Below, piece after piece: positions 7,399 to 13,892 of a stretch of DNA of 20,618 bases. The position numbers were made by a program, and so were the translations under genes. Source of the stretch: SKLM01 sp964450435 (GTDB lineage: Bacteria > Chloroflexota > Anaerolineae > B4-G1); assembly GCA_964450435.1 (NCBI GenBank), contig CAYVCX010000056.1, positions 1-20,618 on the forward strand, in the 5' to 3' direction. The notes below the pieces were generated by a model. It had not been told where the DNA came from. It was given only the letters and a program-made list of their open reading frames with translations, and did no database searches. Positions within the stretch are counted from its first letter, which is position 1; every line of letters begins with the position of its first letter.

Positions 7399-8179
7399 CG
7401 CATACCCCTTCCGCTACCACGCGCTCGTACGAGCCACCCGCCCCCTCGCCCCAAGGCTGGCTCCCCAGCAGGTCTCCGTGCGGTCGGCAGCGCCGGGCGA
7501 AGTACTCGCGCACCTCGTCGGGCGATCCAGTGCTGACCACCGACCCGGCACACATCAGGGAGGCCCGGTCAGCAACACTGACCATCTCATCGCGATGGGT
7601 GATCAGGAGCACGGCCGTACCCTCATCAGCCATGCGCCGCACCAGGGATATGACGTCCTCCATACAGAGCACATCGATCCCCGAATCCGGTTCGTCGAGG
7701 ACCGCCAACAGCGGCCGCATAGAGTAGACGGCCGCCAGCTCTATACGTTTCCGCTCGCCTCCGGAGAGCCCGTCGTCGACAGCACGCCCCAGGTAGGCCC
7801 GCGGGGCAAGGGCGACGGCCTCCAGAGCCTCCTCAATCCGCTCCCTGCTGGGCTCCTCCATCCCCAGCGCCAGGTAGTCCGCGACAGGCAGCCCCTCGAA
7901 CCGAGCCGGGGCCTGCCAGGCAAGGGTCAATCCTCGACGAGCCCGCTCTGTCACCGACAGATCGCTGATGTCCTCCTCGCCGAGCCAGATACGCCCCCGC
8001 TCCGGCCTATACCCGGCGGCCCCCATGAGAGTCAGGGCCAGGCTCGTCTTCCCGGAGCCGTTGAGACCCAGCAGAGCGTGAACCTCCGCACGCTCGACCG
8101 TCAGATCGACGTCCCTGAGCACCTCGGCCCCCGGCCGTCGGACGGACACCTCCTCCACTCTCAGCAGCGCTTCTCCCAA
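7391..8179 (-). CDS. sufC: SufC-type ABC ATPase for Fe-S cluster assembly
   Basis: Cytoplasmic ABC ATPase that drives the SufB/D scaffold. With the chosen start, the motifs are Walker A GLNGSGKT at residues 38-45, signature LSGGERKR from about 138, Walker B LLAVLDEPDSGID at about 157-169 and the switch His in LLITHRDE near 195. The DEPDSGID form rather than DEPTSGLD is typical of SufC. I chose the TTG at 8179 because GGGAGG lies 5 nt before it and because the protein then begins GEALLRVEEVSV, like other SufC proteins. A GTG at 8224 would add 15 residues of unfamiliar sequence. The gene overlaps its scaffold partner by 8 nt. The final 30 residues after the ATPase fold are less conserved. Confidence 0.93.
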   Translation of the reverse strand: MGEALLRVEEVSVRRPGAEVLRDVDLTVERAEVHALLGLNGSGKTSLALTLMGAAGYRPERGRIWLGEEDISDLSVTERARRGLTLAWQAPARFEGLPVADYLALGMEEPSRERIEEALEAVALAPRAYLGRAVDDGLSGGERKRIELAAVYSMRPLLAVLDEPDSGIDVLCMEDVISLVRRMADEGTAVLLITHRDEMVSVADRASLMCAGSVVSTGSPDEVREYFARRCRPHGDLLGSQPWGEGAGGSYERVVAEGVCDE

Positions 8180-8283
8180 TCTAACCTCCCACACCTCATC
8201 GGCCGTCTGTGCTTCCGGCCACACAGTACAATCGTCTCAAGCCTCTTCCACGAGCCCGCGCTCCGCTGCAAGAAGAGTTGGAC

Positions 8284-8337
8284 ACACCGACGCGCGAATC
8301 CAGCGGGCGCGCCGGCAGGCCACCCTCCGGTCGGTGT
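8284..8337. repeat. 8-bp inverted repeat upstream of sufC
   Basis: ACACCGAC (8284-8291) and GTCGGTGT (8330-8337) are perfect inverted copies enclosing 38 nt of GC-rich sequence that itself contains GGCGCGCC-like palindromes. It lies in the gap between the cyclophilin-like gene and sufC, so it could be a leader structure of sufC or a transcript-end structure of the upstream operon. Confidence 0.35.
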
Positions 8338-8356
8338 AGCGGGGCGATTTCGCGGA

Positions 8357-8376
8357 TTGCCACGCCCGGTGGACAA
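8357..8376 (-). terminator. Hairpin immediately after the cyclophilin-like gene
   Basis: On the minus strand TTG-(T)-CCAC pairs with GTGGCAA: 7 base pairs with one bulged T and a CGGGC loop. It starts directly after the stop codon. No T tract follows, so intrinsic termination is doubtful; it may mark the 3' end of the AOR operon mRNA. Confidence 0.3.
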
Positions 8377-8760
8377 TCAGTCTGCGTCGGCCCTCTCCAA
8401 CATCACCGTCGCGCCGGCAGAGACCCGCCGAAAGGCCTCCGCATCGCCGAGGACCCGGCCCACGACGTTTACCGGGCTGGCGGCGCGAGGCCTGTCGTCG
8501 GTGCTGGCCGGAGTGGGGCCAAAGAAGATGCAGAAGGCCTCGCCCGTCGGCCAATAGCCCAGCTCACCCACATCGACCTCAGCGCGCGCATCGGGAGACT
8601 CGTCCATCTTCACGGGAATCCGGAAGTAGATCTCGTCACCCCACGTATTGGCCTGTCCGACGATGGGGAGCTTCTCCCAGATTCGCCGGGCCGTCGGCGT
8701 GTCGTTCAGCTCGGCCTCAGCCGTCACAGGGCCTGCGCCAATGGTGATCCGATGAGACAT
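8377..8760 (-). CDS. Cyclophilin-like fold protein (TM1367 family)
   Basis: A small protein of 127 residues of the cyclophilin-like family whose structural reference is Thermotoga TM1367. Family wording includes IWEKLPIVGQANTWGDEIYF in the first half and YWPTGEAFCIFFGPTP at about residues 69-84, then NVVGRV. These proteins share the beta-barrel of cyclophilins but not clearly the prolyl isomerase site, and their function is not established. The ATG at 8760 has an excellent AGGAGG five nt upstream. The gene is last in the string with polyferredoxin, AOR, MoaD-like and M24 genes, 64 nt after the M24 gene. A strong own ribosome site suggests independent, perhaps high, translation. Confidence 0.85.
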   Translation of the reverse strand: MSHRITIGAGPVTAEAELNDTPTARRIWEKLPIVGQANTWGDEIYFRIPVKMDESPDARAEVDVGELGYWPTGEAFCIFFGPTPASTDDRPRAASPVNVVGRVLGDAEAFRRVSAGATVMLERADAD

Positions 8761-8824
8761 ACGCTCCTCCTCTCGCAGATGTTTTCTACGCTACGGCGTT
8801 GTATCCGCAGCTCCAAAACAAGGA

Positions 8825-10003
8825 CTAGCCGCACTCGATCAGCTCGCGCGGAGCGTGAGTCAAGAGCTCGCAGGCCCCCGAACGCAGGACAACGGTATCC
8901 TCGAGCTTGGCCATCAGGCCCCGCTCCGGGGCGCTCACCTCGATCTCGACGGCCAGCACCATTCCCTCTTGAAGCACCATCTCGTCCCGGGGCCAGAGCA
9001 CGGGCGGCTCGTCGAGCTCCAACCCGATGCCGTGGCCTACGAAGCCAGGCAGCGTCAGGCTTCCGGGGGCAAAGTGGGGCATCGCGCCGGCAGCCACGAC
9101 CGCCTCGACAATCCGGTAGAGGTCGGCCACAGGCACCCCGGGACGCAACCCGTCGAGCAGCGCCTCTTCGGCGTCCCGCGTCGCGGCGAAAAGGGCCCCC
9201 TGCTCACTATTCGACGGCCCCACGACGAAGGTCCGCGACTCATCCGCCGTGTACCCCTCACAGGTGGAGCCGGTGTCGAGCACCATCAAATCGCCCCAGC
9301 GGAGCACGCGGCGCGAAGCACCGTAGGGCGTCGCGGGGCTGAGTCCACCGCCGGTCACAATTAGCCCGTGACCGCCCCGCACCGTGAGGTGCTCGCCACT
9401 CATAAGCAGGACGCCCCCACCGCGGGCTTCGGGATGACGGAGGGGCTGGTATGCCTCGTGACCCGCCAGCCGCATGGCCCGCTCGATCTCGGCGGCGAGC
9501 TCCAGCTCGCTCATGCCGGCCGTCGCCACCCGCGGAACGCACAGGTGCCCCGCGTCCGCAGCAGCGGCGGCGCGCGCCGTCGCGGCAACCTCGCCGATAT
9601 CCTTCACCGCACGCTGATCCAGCACCAGAGGAGAGACATCCGTCAGATGCCACCCGGGCAATGCCTCCCTCAACCGCCGCGCGAGGCCTGCCGGCGTCAC
9701 GTCGAGCTCAGTCCCCAACACACCGCCGGTCAGACCGATCTCCTTCAGAGCCCCGGTTACGCTGGAAAACCCGTCCATCGGCTCCACGTGCTCGACCGTC
9801 GCTTCACGCCGAGCATACGCCAGCCCACGGCGTACAAAGAGGACCGCCGCCGGCGCACCTCGCGCCTCCCCAGGCACAGGGGCCCCGGGGTCTGGGATGA
9901 CCAGCAGGCTCGCCGCGCGGGCAGTCCCGGCGTAGTAGAGCACGTCGCGAGGATGAAGCACCAATGCGGCGTCCATCCCGACGTCGTCCATGCGCCGGCA
10001 CAA
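8825..10003 (-). CDS. M24 family metallopeptidase (Xaa-Pro peptidase/creatinase type)
   Basis: Has the pita-bread fold C-terminal domain and a creatinase-type N-terminal domain of about 125 residues. All five metal ligands of active M24 peptidases appear in order: Asp243 in VLDTGST, Asp254 in TADESRTF, His324 in GHGIGLELDEP, Glu353 in AVEIEV and Glu368 in KLEDTVV. A dinuclear metal peptidase that cleaves next to proline or acts on dipeptides is likely; creatine-type hydrolysis is less likely because the ligands are intact. TTG at 10003 and ATG at 9991 are canonical choices. However, the frame stays open upstream and gives the family-like RRLSEL, and the strong GGAGGG site lies just before a CTG at 10030, one nt after the MoaD-like stop. 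The true start may therefore be this unusual CTG. No signal peptide is seen. Confidence 0.9.
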   Translation of the reverse strand: MCRRMDDVGMDAALVLHPRDVLYYAGTARAASLLVIPDPGAPVPGEARGAPAAVLFVRRGLAYARREATVEHVEPMDGFSSVTGALKEIGLTGGVLGTELDVTPAGLARRLREALPGWHLTDVSPLVLDQRAVKDIGEVAATARAAAAADAGHLCVPRVATAGMSELELAAEIERAMRLAGHEAYQPLRHPEARGGGVLLMSGEHLTVRGGHGLIVTGGGLSPATPYGASRRVLRWGDLMVLDTGSTCEGYTADESRTFVVGPSNSEQGALFAATRDAEEALLDGLRPGVPVADLYRIVEAVVAAGAMPHFAPGSLTLPGFVGHGIGLELDEPPVLWPRDEMVLQEGMVLAVEIEVSAPERGLMAKLEDTVVLRSGACELLTHAPRELIECG

Positions 10004-10031
10004 CTCACTCAGCCGTCGATCTGGTGCCAGG

Positions 10032-10232
10032 TCACCCTCCGGCGATGAGGTGGATGACGCGCACGTCCGCGCCGTCGGGAATGACCCGCGCGTCGAACTC
10101 CCCCCGGCGGACGAGCTCGCCGTTGACCTTGACGATGATGTGGGGATAGGTGTAGTTGAGCTCCTCCAATAGATCAGAGACGGTCATCCCCTGTTCCCAC
10201 TCCATCTCAGTGCGTTTGTTGACCCGAATCAA
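10032..10232 (-). CDS. MoaD/ThiS-like sulfur carrier protein
   Basis: A 66-residue ubiquitin-like protein ending in IHLIAGG. The terminal Gly-Gly is the site where the carrier is adenylated and then loaded with sulfur as a thiocarboxylate. In MoaD-type proteins the sulfur goes into the dithiolene of the molybdenum or tungsten pterin cofactor. Placement directly after an AOR gene favours a MoaD-like role in tungsten/molybdenum cofactor synthesis over a thiamine role; this is inference from context. The start is TTG at 10232 with GGGAGGG four nt upstream, which decides the start. The codons for the final Gly-Gly (GGA GGG) also form the ribosome binding site for the next gene. No E1-like MoeB or MoaE gene is in the window. 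Confidence 0.9.
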   Translation of the reverse strand: MIRVNKRTEMEWEQGMTVSDLLEELNYTYPHIIVKVNGELVRRGEFDARVIPDGADVRVIHLIAGG

Positions 10233-10289
10233 TGGTCCCTCCCCGATGCACCCGTTCCGGCGAATCGTGAGCCGTCCTCCACTTCCGCA

Positions 10290-12440
10290 CTACACGAATC
10301 GCTCGACAATGGCGATGACGTCCGGCAAGTCGATGCCCAGGCTGGCAAGCTTCTCCGGCCTGGGCACGCCATTGCGGGTCCAGCCGCGCCGCTCGTAGAC
10401 TGCGTCCAGCAGCTTCTCGTACTGCTCCTCCCGATGCTGCCGCAACGCGGCCAGCTTGTCCTCCGTCCCCATCCCCGTCGGGTCCAGGCCCAGATCCTCG
10501 CGGAGCTGCCTGTCGTAGCGCTCCGCCCGGGACTCATACTCCTCGACGGTCACCGGGCCCATCGACCGGTAGGGGACGGCATCGTGCTCGCGCAGCCCCT
10601 TACCGAGGCGGATGTTGAACACCCGCTGGAAGTTGTAGACGCCCTCCGACTGCGCGATCAGGTCCTCCTCAGTGACGTCCCGGCCCGTTACGGCCGAGAA
10701 AAGCTCCACGTAGTTGCGCACGTGGCCGGGGATCTTCTGAGGTTCGTCGGTCTCGGCATTATCCGGGGGCACCACGTCGTTCCAGGGGAGCTTGCAGAAG
10801 CCGCACAGGCCGAACCAGGTGCGGAACATGGGGAAGTAATGGAGCGCCTCCGCTTTGTCCTCGAACGTGGGCAGCAGATTGCTGATCTGATCCATGAAGA
10901 TCAACCAGGCCTCATCATGCTGCGGACCCTTGTTGGTCATCCCATAGCCACCCTGTTGAGCCAGTGATTCCTTGGTCACGTACTCGGAGTACTCCAGACC
11001 CTTCGCCTCCATGGCGATGTCCTCGACGAACTCCCGGTCGGCCCCAAACTCCTCGACGAAGATGTCCTTCATTCGATGTGCGCCCTGGCCGAAGATCCTG
11101 CCGAAGCCCTCGCCGCGGGCGACCTGATGGAGCACCTCGATGGCCGCCTCGGCGTTGCCGAAGTTGAGCTCCAGGCCGCCGGTCTGCTCCTGGTCGAGGA
11201 CACCGGCCTCGTAGCACTCCATGACGAAGGCCACGGCCGTGCCGAAAGAGATGGTGTCCAGGCCATACGTGTCGCAGTAGAAGTTGATCTCCAGAATAGC
11301 CCAGGGCTCGAAAATGCCGCAGCAGGAGCCGACCCCGGCGATCGTCTCGTACTCGGGCCCGTCGACGATGACGGCCGTTCCCTGATACGGGCCCGTGCGG
11401 ACCTCATACTTGTCCACCGCGTGGGAGCAGGCCATTGTGCAGCCGTACCAGCAGCCGTCGGGAACACCCTGAGTAAAGAGCTCCTGCCAGACGTCCCCCG
11501 CGATCTGAGATGCCTCCGGGTGGCTGCCGTACCGGAAGTTGTGGACGGGCAGCAGGTCGTAGTCGTTCATGATACTCACCAGGTACGTGGTGCCGCCCTT
11601 CCGCATCTGATTCTGCTCGTCGTCATACTCGAAGATCTCACGGTGAAGCTTCGACCCAACCTCGGAGATACGGGCGCGGTCCGCGGGCTGGTTTGAATCC
11701 CCGCGCACCGGGTCGCTCTTCACCACCAGCGCCTTGACACGCTTATCGCGCAGGACGGTGCCGATCCCCCCCCGTCCTGCCTGCTTGAAACGCGGGGCCT
11801 CGCGATGGCGGTCGTAGAAGCTGAAGTTGAGACAGCCGAAGCGGCTGTTCTCGGCGCCGGTTCCCGAGGCCACCACGGACGTATAATAGCGGTCTTCGTC
11901 GCTCTCCGCCATCTCGTCGATGAGCCAGTGGCCTACCAGATGCGTGTCCACGGGAACATCAGGTGCCTCCTCGACGGTGATGCGCCCGGCCGGGCCGTCG
12001 ATGACGACGATGACGTCGGTCTCGGCCTTCCCCTGGATCTCGAGGGCGTCCCAGCCGGCGAACTTGAGCAGCGGGCCGAAGTGCCCACCCACATTGCTGT
12101 CGATGGGGATGTCGGTGAGAGGCGATATGGACACCACAATCGACTTGCCGGAGCCCGGATATTGGGTGGTGCCGCCGCAGGGCCCCGACGAGATCACTAT
12201 CTCGTTCTCCGGATCGTCCCAGCGGGTATCATCCTCCACCCCGCCCCACAGGCGGAACAGCCCAAAGCCGCGCCCCCCAACGAACCGTTCCTTCATCATC
12301 TCCGTGACCGGCCGGGCCTCGATCGTGCCATCCCCCAGGTTGACGTACAGCGTCTGACCAGCGTACCCCCGCTCCACAGGGGAGGGGTCGTAAGAGAACT
12401 CGGCCAGGATGCGACGAGTCGTCTCCGTCTTCTCTGACAT
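10290..12440 (-). CDS. Aldehyde:ferredoxin oxidoreductase family tungsten enzyme
   Basis: A large tungsten- (or molybdenum-) pterin enzyme that oxidises aldehydes to acids, or runs in reverse, with low-potential electrons. The N-terminal domain shows VGGRGFGLFRL, the pterin segment TTQYPGSGKSIVVSISPLTD and SNVGGHFGPLLKFAGWDALE. The cofactor motif DTYGLD is at residues 390-395. The cluster ligands are Cys330, Cys334 and Cys338 (Cx3Cx3C) plus Cys546 in GLCGFC; most characterised AORs have Cx2Cx3C. At 716 residues it is about 100 longer than the archaeal type, with extra sequence at both ends. The second pterin motif reads TWFGLC, without the usual Asp. The four-cluster ferredoxin upstream resembles the electron-transfer subunit of multi-subunit bacterial AORs. 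Substrate is unknown; a benzoyl-CoA reductase BamB-like role is less likely without its partner subunits. ATG at 12440 follows AGGAG by 12 nt. Confidence 0.93.
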   Translation of the reverse strand: MSEKTETTRRILAEFSYDPSPVERGYAGQTLYVNLGDGTIEARPVTEMMKERFVGGRGFGLFRLWGGVEDDTRWDDPENEIVISSGPCGGTTQYPGSGKSIVVSISPLTDIPIDSNVGGHFGPLLKFAGWDALEIQGKAETDVIVVIDGPAGRITVEEAPDVPVDTHLVGHWLIDEMAESDEDRYYTSVVASGTGAENSRFGCLNFSFYDRHREAPRFKQAGRGGIGTVLRDKRVKALVVKSDPVRGDSNQPADRARISEVGSKLHREIFEYDDEQNQMRKGGTTYLVSIMNDYDLLPVHNFRYGSHPEASQIAGDVWQELFTQGVPDGCWYGCTMACSHAVDKYEVRTGPYQGTAVIVDGPEYETIAGVGSCCGIFEPWAILEINFYCDTYGLDTISFGTAVAFVMECYEAGVLDQEQTGGLELNFGNAEAAIEVLHQVARGEGFGRIFGQGAHRMKDIFVEEFGADREFVEDIAMEAKGLEYSEYVTKESLAQQGGYGMTNKGPQHDEAWLIFMDQISNLLPTFEDKAEALHYFPMFRTWFGLCGFCKLPWNDVVPPDNAETDEPQKIPGHVRNYVELFSAVTGRDVTEEDLIAQSEGVYNFQRVFNIRLGKGLREHDAVPYRSMGPVTVEEYESRAERYDRQLREDLGLDPTGMGTEDKLAALRQHREEQYEKLLDAVYERRGWTRNGVPRPEKLASLGIDLPDVIAIVERFV

Positions 12441-12506
12441 CTGTCTTACATTCTCCTCTCAAATCAATTTCGACCAGAATTGCGAACTCTCAGGGGATAA
12501 GAATCA

Positions 12507-12543
12507 CGGCGCGGAATCGCCGCAGCCCGTCAACCCCGTCAAC
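12507..12543. repeat. Tandem 9-mer and small hairpin between ferredoxin and AOR genes
   Basis: CCCGTCAAC occurs twice in perfect tandem (12526-12534 and 12535-12543). Next to it lies a hairpin CGGCG/CGCCG with a 6-nt loop (12507-12522). Both sit in the 106-nt gap inside the operon. No promoter hexamers with good spacing are associated with them, so mRNA processing or differential expression is possible but unproven. Confidence 0.35.
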
Positions 12544-12546
12544 CGG

Positions 12547-12954
12547 CTACGCTCCAAAAGGGAGGGGCTCGTCGACGTCGACCACCTCGAGCGCCTCCTC
12601 AGGACATTCCCGAACACAGATGCCGCATGCGATACATTTGAAGGGGATGATCTCATCGGCGTGCCAGAACATCACCGCGTACGGGCAGGAGCCGACGCAC
12701 CCCAGACACCCGACGCACAGCTCCTGCCGCACGCGGACCACGCCCCGCTTCCCCCGGTAGAGGGCTTTGGTAGGGCAGACCGCGATGCACTCGCCGCACT
12801 GGTTGCAGAACTCGGCTCTGGGAGCGTCTTCGTCACCGTAGATGCGAATCTTCGACTTCTCGGCGTTGATCTCTTTGAAGAACGTGTCGGAGCAGACCTC
12901 CTCACAGGTATGGCAGGCCACGCAGCGTTCCACGTCGTAGGATAGGACTCGCAT
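12547..12954 (-). CDS. Polyferredoxin with four [4Fe-4S] motifs (AOR electron-transfer partner)
   Basis: A 135-residue iron-sulfur protein with sixteen motif cysteines in four CxxCxxCxxxC groups: residues 11-21, 50-60, 80-90 and 107-117, each but the first followed by Pro. This is enough for four [4Fe-4S] clusters, as in the HycB/NrfC-like electron-transfer subunits of molybdenum and tungsten enzymes. There is no signal peptide or twin-arginine motif, so it is cytoplasmic. Being the first gene of the string and 106 nt before the AOR gene, it most likely carries electrons to or from that enzyme. The ATG at 12954 is preceded by GGGAG nine nt away and by a second AAGGAG too close to use. A promoter lies at 13002-13030. 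Confidence 0.93.
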   Translation of the reverse strand: MRVLSYDVERCVACHTCEEVCSDTFFKEINAEKSKIRIYGDEDAPRAEFCNQCGECIAVCPTKALYRGKRGVVRVRQELCVGCLGCVGSCPYAVMFWHADEIIPFKCIACGICVRECPEEALEVVDVDEPLPFGA

Positions 12955-13001
12955 ATCTCCTTACTCCCTCAAGTTGATTGATGGTTCTCTCGCGGGGGCA
13001 C

Positions 13002-13030
13002 ATTGTATCACAGGTACGCCGGAAGTCCAA
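13002..13030 (-). promoter_or_regulatory. Predicted promoter of the ferredoxin-AOR operon
   Basis: On the minus strand TTGGAC (13030-13025), a 17-bp spacer and TACAAT (13007-13002). The -10 box matches 5 of 6 consensus positions and the -35 only 3 of 6. The transcript would start near 12995, giving a leader of about 40 nt before the ferredoxin ATG. Confidence 0.5.
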
Positions 13031-13673
13031 AGCAACCGGACGCAGACCAGGCAAGGGCAAGTGTTCTCGCCAACTGCTGCCACTGCAGGTGTGTCGCGCT
13101 CCCGAGAGCACGGGGCCACTGCCGAATCAGGGCTTCCCCGCGTCGCGTCCCGTCTGCGTCCGGTTTGAGGCCTCGGCCGCTCCGCAGGCTGCCGAGCAGA
13201 GGACGACGAATGAGACGCCGCCAAAGTTCGTCCACGTGCGGCACCAGTCTATGCGCCGGAACTTGACCCCTTTTTGTCCGCCTGCTCAACAGGGTGAGCT
13301 GCCAAAGCAGATGCTCGGCGAGGCTGCTCGCCAACAAGAAAACGGCAAGCAGCGCCCATGAATAGCATCGTGGGACGACCTGCACACGTCGCGCCTCCCT
13401 GGCCCACAGCCATCAACACAGCATCTGTGCCCCGTACCCCTGGCAACGGAAGATCCCAACCGTGGTGAAGGCGACGCCAAAACCCAGCGGAGCCGCGACG
13501 TAGGGGAGCACGTCGCCGACGGTGGCGCGGCGGGGCAGGAGATCTGTATCGGTTCGCACCGCCCACATGGATTGCAGGACGCCTCCAATCTGCCGGCACA
13601 GGAGCGGCTCGATCTCCAGCCGACACCAGGTGCCGCTCAAAGCCGCCACTACCGTGGCCTTGCCCGCCATCAC
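13008..13673 (-). pseudogene. Possible decayed membrane-protein gene (weak)
   Basis: In one minus-strand frame, reading from 13673, sequence with mostly G/C-ending codons encodes hydrophobic stretches (VLPYVAAPLGFGVAFTTVGIF, about residues 58-78). It is broken by a TGA at 13413-13415, and continues in the same frame from 13412 with WALLAVFLLASSLAEHLLWQ, a plausible membrane helix. Past about 13260 the coding character fades into arginine-rich sequence. The end overlaps the ferredoxin promoter. I do not recognise a family, and chance open reading is common in DNA this GC-rich. Reported because nothing else explains this region. Confidence 0.18.
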
Positions 13674-13892
13674 GCGGGCGTACGGCGAGGGACTTCACGC
13701 CATGGGGGGAAGCTCCCGCTTCAGGTCGCTCGCCTTTCTCGGCATCGCCCACTCGACACAGCATGGAACCTTGTTGGTCTGCCGTACCAGGCAGGGTTCG
13801 CCAGACTCAGAGCTTCCGTCGGAACGTCGCTGGGGAGCCGTAGCATCACCATGGAAGCCACGATCAGCTACTGCGATCCATCCTCCTTCTCG
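13031..13892. other. Gene-poor region between the SEC-C gene and the AOR operon
   Basis: About 860 bp with no gene I can support. A strong AAGGAGG motif sits on the minus strand just after the SEC-C stop codon (about 13882-13888), as if another gene should start there. The reading frames behind it are short: one gives about 46 residues from a GTG at about 13863 (VASMVMLRLP...) and then stops. Other items are the possible decayed membrane gene, a perfect GGCGAG-GCTG-CTCGCC hairpin (13317-13332) and a CTCGGC/GCCGAG inverted repeat (13172-13196). Confidence 0.5.

Noticed and set aside
8180..8224. GTG at 8224 as the sufC start
   Set aside because: It would add 15 residues unlike SufC N termini, and it has no Shine-Dalgarno; GGGAGG precedes the TTG at 8179 at ideal distance.
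10032..10232. ThiS (thiamine sulfur carrier) assignment for the small Gly-Gly protein
   Set aside because: No thiG, thiF or other thiamine gene nearby; the AOR context fits a MoaD-type role better, though sequence alone cannot exclude ThiS.
13258..13279. GAACTTGACCCCTTTTTG stretch resembling repeats seen near REP-associated transposases
   Set aside because: Only one copy, no inverted partner and no transposase gene nearby; resemblance is too short to claim.
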